In this document: positions 54,628-63,615 of the stretch, piece by piece
Position numbering within the stretch: the first letter of the stretch is position 1
Layout of the letters: each line of letters begins with the position of its first letter
Source of the DNA: Candidatus Latescibacterota bacterium
Lineage (GTDB): Bacteria > Krumholzibacteriota > Krumholzibacteriia > G020349025
DNA length: 64,000 bases
Reading direction: 5' to 3'
NCBI GenBank assembly: GCA_020349025.1
Contig: CP070763.1
Span: 2,622,182 to 2,686,181, forward strand
The notes under the pieces: generated by a model
Databases searched by the model: none
The model's input: the letters and a program-made list of their open reading frames with translations, nothing else
Told to the model about the DNA's origin: nothing
Translations under genes and position numbers: made by a program

Positions 54628-55733
54628 CCGCGATCCCGCACTCCCTCCTCCGGCAGGTGCGGATCCAGGGCGTCGCGCAGACCGTCACCGAGCAGGTTGT
54701 AACCCATCACGGTCAGCGTGATCGCCACTCCGGGGAAGGTCGCCAGCCACCAGGCGGAGTGCCAGGCCCCGCGCGCCTCGTTCAACATGGCCCCCCAACT
54801 CGGCACCGGAACCTGCACGCCGAGGCCGAGGAAGGAGAGCACGCTTTCGGCGAGGATCGCGTTGCCCACCATCAGAGTCGCGGACACGACGACCGGCGCC
54901 GCAGCGTTGGGCAACACGTGGCGCGAGAGGATCCGCCACAATGGCAGGCCGAGAGCGCGAGCCGCCTCGACGTACTCCTGCTCGCGCAGGCTGAGCACCT
55001 GCGAACGCACCAGGCGCGCCGTGGCCATCCAGCCGGTCAGCCCGAGCACAGCGATCACCAGCCAGATGGAGGGTCCCCAGAGCGCGATGATGAGGAGTGC
55101 GAGGAAGATGCGCGGGAACGCGATCAGCAGATCGACGAGTCGCATCAGCGCGGCGTCGACCAGACCCCCGACGTAACCAGCCACCAACCCCACGGTGGTG
55201 CCGATCAAGAGCGCCAGAAACACCGCGACGAAACCGACCATGAGCGAGATCCGCGCCCCGTACAGCAGGCGTGAGAGCACGTCGCGTCCGATCTCGTCCG
55301 TTCCCAACCAGTGGTCGGGACCGGGCGGCTCGAGACCGAGCTTGGCAAAGGTGAACGGATCGTACGGCGCCAGGATCGGTGCGAGCAGAGCGCAGACGCT
55401 CCAGAGCGCTACCAGTATCACGCCCGTCATCGCCACGCGGTTTGCGAGCAGCGCGTGCAGAACACGCTCCCAGTGCGCAACACCCGCCACGGACGCGCGC
55501 AAGCGCCGCGCATCGAGGAGTGCGCCAAGCCACGCGACGAGCGGCAGCGCCACAAGCGTGAGACCCACGAGCACGGCATCGCCGACACCGCGATCCTGGA
55601 GCCGCGCCAGACGCGGCACGAGGAAGAGCGACAGCGCCGTGGCGAGCAAGACGGCGAGGCTCTGCAGGCACGCGCGACGGCGATGATCCAGCTGCCACGC
55701 CGTGTATCCGGGGAGCCATGCTGCCGAGTGCAA
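54624..55733 (-). CDS. Peptide ABC transporter permease, OppC/DppC type, with N-terminal extension
   Basis: 369 residues. The usual OppC core starts near residue 90 (HALLANRVAMTGVILVALW) with LLAPILAPYDPF, DHWLGTDEIGRDVLSRLLYG, six membrane helices and the EAA loop YVEAARALGLPLWRILSRHV. Ahead of it are about 85 extra residues with two further hydrophobic segments (LAVLLATALSLFLVPRLARL, VLVGLTLVALPLVAWLGALL), unusual for the family (about 290 aa). The start is TTG after GGGAG. It is 13 nt downstream of oppB and overlaps oppD by 4 nt. Confidence 0.93.
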   Translation of the reverse strand: MHSAAWLPGYTAWQLDHRRRACLQSLAVLLATALSLFLVPRLARLQDRGVGDAVLVGLTLVALPLVAWLGALLDARRLRASVAGVAHWERVLHALLANRVAMTGVILVALWSVCALLAPILAPYDPFTFAKLGLEPPGPDHWLGTDEIGRDVLSRLLYGARISLMVGFVAVFLALLIGTTVGLVAGYVGGLVDAALMRLVDLLIAFPRIFLALLIIALWGPSIWLVIAVLGLTGWMATARLVRSQVLSLREQEYVEAARALGLPLWRILSRHVLPNAAAPVVVSATLMVGNAILAESVLSFLGLGVQVPVPSWGAMLNEARGAWHSAWWLATFPGVAITLTVMGYNLLGDGLRDALDPHLPEEGVRDRG

Positions 55734-55746
55734 ACCAACGCTCCCT

Positions 55747-56718
55747 TCACGACTCCAGCCGCACTCGAGGATCGAGGAGCGAGTAGGTGATGTCCGCCAG
55801 CAGGTTGCTGATCACGACGGCGACCCCGGAGAGGAACGTCGTCGCCATGACGACGGGGTAGTCGCGTTGCGAGATCGCCTCGATCGTCAGCTTGCCCATG
55901 CCGGGCCACGAGAAGACGTGCTCGATGACGACGGTGCCGCCGATGAGCGCCGGAATCGACAGCGCCACGAGCGTCACCACCGGCAGCAGCGCGTTGCGCA
56001 GCGCGTGCTTGAGAATGACCGTGCGTTCCGTGAGGCCTTTGGCGCGCGCGGCGCGCACGTAGTCCTGCGACAGCACCTCAAGCATCCCGGCGCGCATGAA
56101 ACGCAGCGTCGCGGCCGCACCCCCGATGCCGAGAACGAAGACCGGCAGCATGAGGTGTCGAGCGCTGTCCCACACGCGTGCCGCGAAGCCGAGGCTGGCG
56201 TGATCCAGGCTCACCATCTGTCCCGGCGGCAACCACTTGAGCTGCAGTGCGAAAACGAGGAGAAGCATGACCCCGAGCCAGAACGCCGGGACCGAGTAGA
56301 CGAGCAAGGCGCCGACGCTGAGCCCCACATCGACGGCGCGGCCGCGGCGCACTGCAGCCAGGATCCCGAAGCCGACGCCGAGGAGAACGCGGACGAGCAG
56401 GGCCCACGCCGCCAGGCGAATCGTGTTGGGCAGCGCGCCGGCCACCAGATCGCGCACCGCGCGTCGCTTCGCCAGGCTGATGCCGAAATCGAACTCCAAG
56501 AGGAAGCTCCGCATCCAGCTCAGGTACTGCTGCGCGACCGGCTGGTCGAGACCGAACTGCATCCGCAGCTGCTCGACGAGCTGCGGATCCATCTCCGGAT
56601 CGGCGTAGCCCTGGAGCGGGTCGCCCGGGGCCAGCTGGATGACGAAGAAGACGAAGGTGAGCAGAGCGAGAATGAGCAACGCCGCAAGGAGGATGCGTCG
56701 AATCAGGAACGAGAGCAT
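55747..56718 (-). CDS. Peptide ABC transporter permease, OppB/DppB type
   Basis: 323 residues with six membrane helices. MLSFLIRRILLAALLILALL and the conserved FFVIQLAPGDPLQ open the protein; DFGISLAKRRAV, LPNTIRLAAWALLV, the EAA loop YVRAARAKGLTERTVILKHA and WPGMGKLTIEAISQRDYPVV are standard for OppB. It forms the channel with OppC. It follows the binding-protein gene by 140 nt and starts the oppB-oppC-oppD part of the operon. Confidence 0.96.
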   Translation of the reverse strand: MLSFLIRRILLAALLILALLTFVFFVIQLAPGDPLQGYADPEMDPQLVEQLRMQFGLDQPVAQQYLSWMRSFLLEFDFGISLAKRRAVRDLVAGALPNTIRLAAWALLVRVLLGVGFGILAAVRRGRAVDVGLSVGALLVYSVPAFWLGVMLLLVFALQLKWLPPGQMVSLDHASLGFAARVWDSARHLMLPVFVLGIGGAAATLRFMRAGMLEVLSQDYVRAARAKGLTERTVILKHALRNALLPVVTLVALSIPALIGGTVVIEHVFSWPGMGKLTIEAISQRDYPVVMATTFLSGVAVVISNLLADITYSLLDPRVRLES

Positions 56719-56858
56719 GGTCCTCCGGGCTCGTCAATCGATCTCGAGTCGCCCGCCCCGCGGCAAGCCCCAACCACTATGTTCACTGCGCCCGCGAGCG
56801 GCAAGCTCTGGGCGCTCCGAGACATCGATGGCGCTGCCGCCTTCGACACGCGGCGACC

Positions 56859-58466
56859 TCAGTGCGGCGTTCGCTGGCGGGCTCGGGGGATCCACCACTC
56901 CGGCAGGTTCCAGAACGTCGACACCACCGAAGGACGTGCGCCCTCGACTCGATCGGCGAAGACGACGAAGCGCGGGTCCTGGATGAGAAAGAGGTAGGGC
57001 TGCAGTGAGTAGATCCGTGTCTGCAGCTGCGTCAGCAGCGCCTGGCGGCGGAAGCCGGGTTCTGCGTAACGCAGGCGCTGGAGGAGGCTGTCGACCTCCG
57101 GGTTCGAAAAGCCGCCGTAGTTGAACCGGTGTGTCGCTTCGGAGTGCCACACGGCTTCGAAGTGGCGCGCGCCCGGATACCAGCGCCCCACGAAAGCCTC
57201 GAAACCGCCCTGTTCGACTCGCGCGACGAGCGCCTGGATCGGAAGTGGCCGCACCTCGACGCGGATTCCAACCTGACGCAGATCGCCCGCCACCTCGGCG
57301 GCGAGCCGCCGACGCAGCGGCGCGTCGTCGGGCACCAGAAGATGGAAAGCAAGTCGGGAGCCGCGTCTTTCGCGTACACCGTCACCGTCCTCGTCACGCC
57401 AACCGGCGCGATCCAGCTGCCGGCGCGCCGCTTCGCGATCGTAGGGCAGGAGTGCCGTCGTGTCGGGGATGCCCATGACCGGCACGACCGGCCCGCGCGA
57501 CGGATCGCCCTGGCCATGCACCAGATCGCGAATGATGCGATCGGTGTCCACGGCCTGCGCCGCGGCCCGTCTCACGCTGGGATCGGCGAGACGCGCGTCG
57601 CGCAGGTTCCAGCCGACAAAGAGGTAGGACGCACCCACGAGCGCGACAAGACGCGCGTCGCGAACGGCCGCCGCTTCGGGCACGCGATCGAAGGGAAGAT
57701 CTTCGATGACGTCGACCGCGCCTGCGCGCAGCACGGCCAGGGCGGTGTCGGCGTTGGTGGTGCGGACCTCGACGCGCTCCAGATACGGTGGCGTGAAACC
57801 CGACGCAAGGCTCCGCTCCAGCGTCAGGCGATGCGGCGTCGACTCGGCGACCCGGAACGGGCCGCAGGAAAGGGGCTTGCGCGTGATCGGCCACTCCAGC
57901 AGGCGGCGCGGATCGGCGTCCTCTCCGACGATGTGCGCCGGCAGCGGCATGATCAGAGCGTCCAGGTGACGCTGCGGCAGGAACTCCAGCAGCTCAAAGA
58001 AGAGTGTCGAGTCGTCGACGGCCTCCACGTCCTTCACCAGACCGAAGCGTGAGCGTTCGAAGCCGGGAGCGCCGGGGTGCAACATCATCTGTGTCGTGCG
58101 CACGAAGTCCTGCGCGGTCACGCGGACGCCATCTTCCCAGGACGCCCTGCGCAAGCGGAAGTGCAGGCCCCCGAGCGTCTCGCCCGCGCGCTTCGCCATC
58201 ACCCATTCGATACTGCCACGCTCGTCGACTCGCCCGAGTGGAGGCGTGATGTGCTCCATGAACTGCAGGGTCAGGGGCTCGACCGCGCGCACCGGCGTGA
58301 GGAAATCGAAGGGCTCGAGGAGAACGATGCGCAAGGTGCCGCCCGGCTCCGGCGCCGACGGCACGTCCTCCGGCTCGGCGCAACCCCACTGCAACGCGGC
58401 AAGAAGCAGGAGCGCAACGCATCCGTGAGGCAACCGCGGTGTCCCGATGTGTCGACTCGTTTTCAT
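56859..58466 (-). CDS. Extracellular solute-binding protein family 5 (peptide-binding, OppA/DppA-like)
   Basis: 535 residues. Signal peptide with hydrophobic core CVALLLLAALQWGC; Cys29 may be acylated although the lipobox (QWGC) is off consensus. GGTLRIVLLEPFDFLTPVRA starts the mature SBP_bac_5 domain; ITRKPLSCGPFRVAES is the family signature region, and ALLPYDREAARRQLDRAGW with DGDGVRERRG the later motif. It captures peptides or similar solutes for OppBCD. The substrate is not readable from sequence. The ATG at 58466 is chosen for the signal peptide that follows. Confidence 0.92.
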   Translation of the reverse strand: MKTSRHIGTPRLPHGCVALLLLAALQWGCAEPEDVPSAPEPGGTLRIVLLEPFDFLTPVRAVEPLTLQFMEHITPPLGRVDERGSIEWVMAKRAGETLGGLHFRLRRASWEDGVRVTAQDFVRTTQMMLHPGAPGFERSRFGLVKDVEAVDDSTLFFELLEFLPQRHLDALIMPLPAHIVGEDADPRRLLEWPITRKPLSCGPFRVAESTPHRLTLERSLASGFTPPYLERVEVRTTNADTALAVLRAGAVDVIEDLPFDRVPEAAAVRDARLVALVGASYLFVGWNLRDARLADPSVRRAAAQAVDTDRIIRDLVHGQGDPSRGPVVPVMGIPDTTALLPYDREAARRQLDRAGWRDEDGDGVRERRGSRLAFHLLVPDDAPLRRRLAAEVAGDLRQVGIRVEVRPLPIQALVARVEQGGFEAFVGRWYPGARHFEAVWHSEATHRFNYGGFSNPEVDSLLQRLRYAEPGFRRQALLTQLQTRIYSLQPYLFLIQDPRFVVFADRVEGARPSVVSTFWNLPEWWIPRARQRTPH

Positions 58467-58603
58467 TGCACGGATCCTGCCGAGAAGAGCTTGTCTTGGA
58501 TCGAGACCCGGCCGTCCCCGCCGCGGCGGCATGGTAGCACTTCGGATTGCCAGGAGCGGCGCGCTCCCCACCTCGGTCGCGTCTCGCATGGTAGGATGCC
58601 GGC

Positions 58604-59428
58604 ATGCGAAACGACGAGACGCTGCAGGTGTTGCTGCAACCGGGGTGCTCCGGCGCCCAGAACATGCGTCACGATGCGCTGCTTCTGGAATCTCAGCGCG
58701 ACATGTCGGTGACGCTCCGTCTCTACACCTGGGAGCCGCCAGCGATCTCGTTGGGTCACATGCAGCGCGCCGAGGAGCTTCTCGACCTGGAGGCGTGTCG
58801 CAACGCCGGGATTGACGTCGTGCGACGTCCGACCGGAGGGCGTGCGATCCTGCACTGGGAAGAAGTCACCTACGCCGTCGCGGCCGCGACGAACGATCGT
58901 CGCTTCGGCGCCAGCCTGGCGCAATCGCACACGGTGATCGCGCAGTGCCTGCGGGACGCGCTCGCGCGCCTGGGAATCGCATCCAGTCTGTCACGCCCGA
59001 CACGCGACCCCGGACGTCGGCTGCTGCGTCAACCCTGCTTCGCGTCGACGGGACGAGCCGAGATCCTCGTCGAGGGTCGCAAGCTCGTGGGCAGCGCCCA
59101 ACGCCGCACGGCGCATGCGTTTTTGCAACATGGCTCGCTGCTTCTGGGGCGCGGCCACGAGCTTCTCGTCGATCTCCTGGCCCACATGAGCGCCACAGAG
59201 AGAGAGAGCATGCGCGCGCGGCTGCGCCAAGAGACGATCACGCTCGCTGAGCTTCGCGCGCGCACCCCGACGTTCGGAGAGATTGCCGGCGCTCTGGTGG
59301 AGAGCTTCTCGACTCGTCTCGAGGTCGTGCCGGACACACGTGTGGGGACGCCTTCGCAACGATGTGGGAGGTCGGTCTCCGCGCTCACTCCGCTTCCCCA
59401 ACCTGCTCCGAATACTGATCCGCCGTGA
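58604..59428 (+). CDS. lplA: Lipoate-protein ligase A family
   Basis: 274 residues of the biotin/lipoate A/B ligase fold: SVTLRLYTWEPPAISLGH, RRPTGGRAILH (74-84), Lys160 in EGRKLVGSAQRRTAHAFLQHG (the ligase lysine) and LLLGRGHELL. Such proteins attach lipoate or octanoate to lipoyl domains; they may be LplA ligases or LipM/LipL octanoyl transferases, which look alike. The context of gcvH (a lipoyl carrier) and of an E1 dehydrogenase in the window fits. Its 3' end overlaps gcvH on the opposite strand by 44 nt. Confidence 0.88.
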   Translation: MRNDETLQVLLQPGCSGAQNMRHDALLLESQRDMSVTLRLYTWEPPAISLGHMQRAEELLDLEACRNAGIDVVRRPTGGRAILHWEEVTYAVAAATNDRRFGASLAQSHTVIAQCLRDALARLGIASSLSRPTRDPGRRLLRQPCFASTGRAEILVEGRKLVGSAQRRTAHAFLQHGSLLLGRGHELLVDLLAHMSATERESMRARLRQETITLAELRARTPTFGEIAGALVESFSTRLEVVPDTRVGTPSQRCGRSVSALTPLPQPAPNTDPP

Positions 59429-59777
59429 GCAGCTTCTCGACCTCTTGCAGATCGGTGAGTCGCATTCTCACGATCCACCCATCCTGGTAGGGGCTCTCGT
59501 TGATCAACGTCGGCGCATCCTGCAGCGTGGCGTTGACTCCGACGATCTCGCCCGACACGGGTGCGTAGAGATCCGCGACCGTCTTGACGGCTTCGATGCT
59601 GCCGAAGGATTCCATCTGCGTGACCGTTTCACCCTCGGCTGGCAGCTCGACGTAGACGATGTCGCCGAGCTCGGACTGTGCGAAATCAGTGATCCCGACG
59701 AGCGCCATGCCATCGTCGTCGAGGTTCACCCACTCATGCTCCGATGTGTACTTGAGATGCGTCGGAATGTCCGGCAT
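59385..59777 (-). CDS. gcvH: Glycine cleavage system H protein
   Basis: 130 residues. The lipoyl lysine is Lys65 in FGSIEAVKTVADLYAPVSGE; KYTSEHEWVNLDDDG and VGITDFAQSELGDIVYVELP are standard. It shuttles the aminomethyl group between the P, T and L proteins. I chose the ATG at 59777 (GGAGG 11 nt upstream); one at 59795 would add six residues. It is 73 nt downstream of gcvT on the same strand. No gcvP is in the window. Confidence 0.97.
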   Translation of the reverse strand: MPDIPTHLKYTSEHEWVNLDDDGMALVGITDFAQSELGDIVYVELPAEGETVTQMESFGSIEAVKTVADLYAPVSGEIVGVNATLQDAPTLINESPYQDGWIVRMRLTDLQEVEKLLTADQYSEQVGEAE

Positions 59778-59850
59778 GTCGTTCAGCGCCTCCATCCATC
59801 TGCAGCCGCATCCGCGGCTTCGGTTTCCTCACCTTCGACCTCCGCTCGGG

Positions 59851-60981
59851 TCACTTCGTCGCCGCCGGTCTGTGAAACGGAAGGGTGACGCGCTGCGCTG
59901 GGATTCCGCGCCCGCGCACCGCGACACACATCGGCTCCTCCAGAGCATCGCGCTGCACCAGCGCCATCGCCAGGCTGCGCTGCAACGTCGGCGCGTAGGT
60001 GCCGCTGGTGACCGAGCCGACGGTCCGCTCGCCCACCCGCACTTCGAATCCGGCGCGTGCGATCGCGCGCTCCTGCAACTCGAGGCCGACGAGCTTGCGT
60101 GGTACGCCCTCCCTCTTCTGTCTCTCCAACGCGGCGCGTCCCACGAAGTCCGCTTTGCGCAGCTTGACGGTCCAGCCCAAGCCGGCTTCGAGGGGTGACA
60201 CGTCTTCAGCCAGCTCGTTGCCGTACAGACAGAAGCCCACCTCGAAGCGTAGCGTATCGCGAGCCGCCAGACCGACCGGTCCCGCACCGTGCGCCCTCCC
60301 GCTCGCGAGAGTCTCCTGCCACAGCGCGATCGCCAGCTCGTGGCTCGCGTAGATCTCGAATCCGAGCTCGCCCGTGTACCCGGTGCGCGACACGGCGACG
60401 AGATCACGCCCGTCTCCGGGGAGGAAGTGGTAGTAGGGAAGATCGTGCAGGCGCGCGGCGATCGCGCCCAGGATGCGGGAGGAGCTCAGGATCTCGCGGC
60501 TGCGCGGGCCCTGCAAAGCCAGAAGCGACAACGCCTCGCTCCGATCGTGCAGCTCGGTTTCGGGCTGCAGGTGCTCACGCGACCAGGCGGCGATCTTGGC
60601 GTGATTCGCAGCGTTCACCACCATCATGAACTGCGTGGCGTCGAAGCGGTAGAGAAGCACGTCGTCGCGCACGCCGCCGCGCTCGTTGCAGAGCGGCGTG
60701 TAGAGCGCGCGCCCCGGCTGCAGCGACGTGACGTCGTTGGTCGCGAGATGATCGAGCGTGGGCAGGGCCCCCGGGCCGCCGAAGAAGAGCTCCCCCATGT
60801 GACTGACGTCGAAGAGCCCGGCGGCGCTGCGCACACGCTCATGCTCGCGCAAGACGCCGTCGTACTGCACCGGCATGCGCCAATCGGCGAAGTCGACCAT
60901 GCGCGCACCGAGCTGCACGTGCTCATCGTGCAGGGCGGTGCGTTTCGTTTCTGATCTCGAGACGTCGATGGCGAGCTCCAA
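59851..60981 (-). CDS. gcvT: Aminomethyltransferase (glycine cleavage T protein)
   Basis: 376 residues. Motifs: DFADWRMPVQYDGVLREHER, GLFDVSHMGELFF, ATNDVTSLQPGRALYTPLCN with the folate-binding Asp, YTGELGFEIY, GLAARDTLRFEVGFCLYGNE and GSVTSGTYAPTLQ. It transfers the methylene unit to tetrahydrofolate. The start is a TTG at 60981 with a poor ribosome site; the exact start is uncertain by up to about ten codons. A possible -10 (TATGAT, 61034-61039) lies 50 nt upstream. No glycine riboswitch is seen. Confidence 0.96.
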   Translation of the reverse strand: MELAIDVSRSETKRTALHDEHVQLGARMVDFADWRMPVQYDGVLREHERVRSAAGLFDVSHMGELFFGGPGALPTLDHLATNDVTSLQPGRALYTPLCNERGGVRDDVLLYRFDATQFMMVVNAANHAKIAAWSREHLQPETELHDRSEALSLLALQGPRSREILSSSRILGAIAARLHDLPYYHFLPGDGRDLVAVSRTGYTGELGFEIYASHELAIALWQETLASGRAHGAGPVGLAARDTLRFEVGFCLYGNELAEDVSPLEAGLGWTVKLRKADFVGRAALERQKREGVPRKLVGLELQERAIARAGFEVRVGERTVGSVTSGTYAPTLQRSLAMALVQRDALEEPMCVAVRGRGIPAQRVTLPFHRPAATK

Positions 60982-61281
60982 CGCGGCGGGTCATCCGCCC
61001 ACACTCCACTTCTTGGGGCGCCGGCAAGGCGGCATCATAGCCGCTCCGGCGGGGACGTGGAAGTCCTGCACCTGGTGCCGTCGCCACACACCGCATCGCT
61101 CCCTGGGACATCCTGTCATTTCCGACAATGGCGTCCGTGTCGAGCCGGTCCATTCTGTCGATCGCCTCCGCGTGTCGCCGCGCGCTCGTCCGCGGATGCA
61201 AGAGAACAGCCGGCTAATCGGTTGCATCGCAATGGATTGAAGTTCTGAGCGAAAGAAGCTCCGAGGTCGGCCGCGCTGGCA

Positions 61282-61491
61282 TCAAGCTGGCTTGCCACTG
61301 CGGTGAGCCGCTGCATCCAGCGGCCCGAACCTCGGTGCCAATCTCGTGGCGCACAGAGGGACGTTTCGCCAGCTGCTCTTGCGCAGTCCCACCGTCACGG
61401 CTGGCGGACAACCCGGCACGCTGGAGGAAGCGACGCACGCGGCCACCAGCACGATGGGAACGGTGGATCGGCGCAAGCCACCGTCTCCCAT
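61282..61491 (-). CDS. Possible small lipoprotein (69 aa), low confidence
   Basis: MGDGGLRRSTVPIVLVAACV gives a basic start, a hydrophobic stretch and a lipobox VAAC, with a second Cys context SVPGC a little further on. The remaining 40 residues are basic and unlike any family I know. The ribosome site is poor (GGTAGG directly before ATG). It could be a chance frame in GC-rich intergenic DNA. Confidence 0.22.
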   Translation of the reverse strand: MGDGGLRRSTVPIVLVAACVASSSVPGCPPAVTVGLRKSSWRNVPLCATRLAPRFGPLDAAAHRSGKPA

Positions 61492-61648
61492 CCTACCGGT
61501 CTCGTCACCGGTACCGAGGCACTTGGAAAACTCTCCTCCTCGGAGACGCATACGGTCATGCGATTCCGGGTCCGCTGCGATTGACTGGGGCGGGACGCAG
61601 CGGCCCGGCAATCGCTGGCCGTGAGGTCTCGACCCCTCCACCATGCTC

Positions 61649-61679
61649 TTGAGCCCCGTCGCCGCCGCGGTGATACAAT
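61649..61679 (+). promoter_or_regulatory. Candidate extended -10 promoter for the ATP-grasp gene
   Basis: TACAAT (61674-61679, five of six) is preceded by TGA, giving the extended -10 TGnTACAAT; TTGAGC (61649-61654) lies 19 nt upstream, longer than ideal. It is 45 nt before the chosen GTG start. Confidence 0.4.
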
Positions 61680-61723
61680 GCAACGCGGTTTTTTGGCGCG
61701 CGGATGAACGACGAGGTGCGCGA

Positions 61724-63007
61724 GTGGGACGCATCCTCCTGCTGATGACCACCACAACGTACAAGGCGCACGCATTCCTGCGCGCGGCCGAGCGCCTCGG
61801 TGCGGACGTCGTGGTGGGGACGGATCGTGCCCAGACACTCGCGGCGCTGAACCCCTCCGGGAACCTGACCTTGCCATTCGCGGACCTGGAGGGTGCGGCG
61901 CGACGCGTGGAGGAGTTTGCGGCAAAACGACCCCTGGCTGCGGTCGTGGCCGCGGACGACGAGGGCGCGCTCCTCGCCGCCCATGTCTCGGAGCGCTTGG
62001 GCCTCGCCCACAGCCCGAGGTCCGCTGTCAAGACGGCGTGTGACAAGTTGGCCACGCGCGAGGCGCTCCGAGACGCCGCTCTTGCCGTTCCCCGTTTCGA
62101 CGCATTCCGTCTCTCCGATGCACCCCAGCGCATCGCGGCGAGCGTGCGCTACCCCTGTGTTCTGAAGCCGCTACGGCTCGCGGCGAGCCGCGGCGTCATT
62201 CGCGCCGACGACCGACGTAGCTTCGAGCGTGCCTTCGAGAGGGTGCGCGCGATCGTGGCGGCGAGCGGCACGCCCGCGGCCGAGACGCTTCTGGTCTAGG
62301 ATTTCATCCCCGGTGTCGAGGTGGCGCTGGAGGGGCTTCTCGAACGTGGGCAGCTCCACACGTTGGCGCTCTTCGACAAGCCCGATGCGCTCGACGGCCC
62401 CTACTTCGAAGAAACGCTCTACGTCACACCGTCGCGGCTGCCGCAAAGCAAGCGCGATGCGGTCGAGAGCGCGGCGCGCCAGGCGCTCGCTGCGATCGGA
62501 CTGCGGCACGGACCCGTGCACGCGGAGCTGCGCGTCAACGACGCGGGCGCGTGGTTCCTCGAGGCCGCACCGCGCTCGATCGGCGGTCTGTGCGCCCAGG
62601 CCTTGCGCTTCGGGCGGGGAGACGTCTCGCTCGAGGAGCTCATCCTGCGCCACGCCCTGGGCGGCGTCGACGAGATTCCCCAACGCGAGGCGTGTGCATC
62701 CGGAGTCATGATGATTCCGATCCCGCGGCCTGGTATTCTCCGGGGGGTGGGTGGGCGTGAAGCCGCTCGGGCGATTCCCGGCGTGGAGGAGATCCGCATC
62801 ACCGTTCCGCGCGGCGAGACCGTGTTGCCGCCGCCGGAAGGAGCGCGCTACCTCGGATTCATCTTCGCGCGCGCTGCCACAGCGGACGAGGTGGAACACT
62901 CTCTGCGAGCGAGTCACTCCGCCTTGGAAATCGAGATCGAGGCGGTCGAGCCGTCGATCGCGGTCGCTCCGGAACCGCAGCCCCACCGGGGGAGGGAGAG
63001 AACATGA
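61724..63007 (+). pseudogene. ATP-grasp carboxylate-amine ligase gene interrupted by an in-frame TAG
   Basis: The frame encodes an ATP-grasp protein of about 427 codons: N-terminal VGRILLLMTTTTYKAHAFLR, HSPRSAVKTACDKLATREAL (the pre-ATP-grasp KxxxR), YPCVLKPLRLAASRGV (ATP lysine), then, after the break, FIPGVEVALEGLLERG, and the metal site HAELRVNDAGAWFLEAAPRS. Codon 192 (62297-62299) is TAG between LLV and DFIPGVEV; relatives have Glu here (LVEEFIPG), one base away (GAG). The frame is open on both sides, so this is a nonsense change or base error, not a frameshift. The GTG start has GAGG 7 nt upstream. The stop overlaps nfuA by 4 nt. Confidence 0.85.
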
Positions 63008-63597
63008 TCACGATCACCGATGCAGCCAAGAAGGAGCTCGCCGAGGCTCTGGCACAACAGGAGGAGAACGATTACTGCGTGCGGCTCTCGATCAGCGGCC
63101 GCGGTCCGAGCGGATTCGACTACGAGTTGTTGCTCCTGCACGAACACGAAAAAGCAGACGACGATGTCGTCGCGTACTCCGATGAGATGACCGTGCTCTT
63201 CGACGCCCAGAGCGCCGACAACCTCAAGGGCTGCACTCTCGACTACGTGGAGCTGCCGGGCGGCTACGGCTTCAAGATCGACAACCCCAATCCGCTTTGG
63301 ACCGACCCCGTCGCCATCAAGGTGCAGCGTGTCATCGACACCGAGATCAACCCGGGCGTGGCGACGCACGGTGGTCACGTGACGCTGCTCGACGTGAAGC
63401 AGGGAACCGCCTACATCCGCCTGGGTGGCGGTTGCCAGGGGTGTGGAATGGCGGACGTCACGTTGAAACAGGGGATCGAGGTCGCCATCAAGCAGGCGGT
63501 CCCGGAGATCGTCGACGTGCTCGACACGACCGACCACGCGGCCGGTGACAACCCCTTCTACCAGCCCGCGAAAGGTGGGCAGTCGCCGCTCGGTTGA
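63004..63597 (+). CDS. nfuA: NfuA-like Fe-S cluster carrier (HesB/IscA-like N-terminus, NifU C-terminus)
   Basis: 197 residues. Residues 1-95 resemble an A-type carrier but lack its three cysteines, as in NfuA (ITDAAKKELAEALAQQ, the FDYELLLLHEHE strand, GGYGFKIDNPNP). Residues about 105-175 are a NifU-like domain with Cys144 and Cys147 in LGGGCQGCGMADVTLKQGIE, preceded by VIDTEINPGVATHGGHVTLL. The protein delivers 4Fe-4S clusters to client enzymes, among them lipoyl synthase in known systems. The ATG overlaps the ATP-grasp stop (ATGA). It converges on the EgtB-like gene with an 18-nt gap. Confidence 0.92.
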   Translation: MITITDAAKKELAEALAQQEENDYCVRLSISGRGPSGFDYELLLLHEHEKADDDVVAYSDEMTVLFDAQSADNLKGCTLDYVELPGGYGFKIDNPNPLWTDPVAIKVQRVIDTEINPGVATHGGHVTLLDVKQGTAYIRLGGGCQGCGMADVTLKQGIEVAIKQAVPEIVDVLDTTDHAAGDNPFYQPAKGGQSPLG

Positions 63598-63615
63598 TCG
63601 TTCCCGCGTGCGCCC

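Larger units (their letters stand above)
60982..61723. other. Intergenic region of about 740 bp
   Basis: Between divergent gcvT and the ATP-grasp gene. I see no convincing gene, RNA or mobile element apart from one weak lipoprotein-like frame and a likely promoter for the ATP-grasp gene near its right end. The region has short open frames on both strands with no family match by eye. Confidence 0.5.

Noticed and set aside
60982-61300. Possible glycine riboswitch upstream of gcvT
   Set aside because: The location is right, but I could not find the paired conserved cores or a tandem aptamer; only a possible -10 and a short leader are visible.
61724-63007. TAG as a recoded amino acid (pyrrolysine or code change)
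   Set aside because: TAG terminates several intact genes in the window and no suppressor tRNA or insertion element is seen; a point mutation or base error is simpler.
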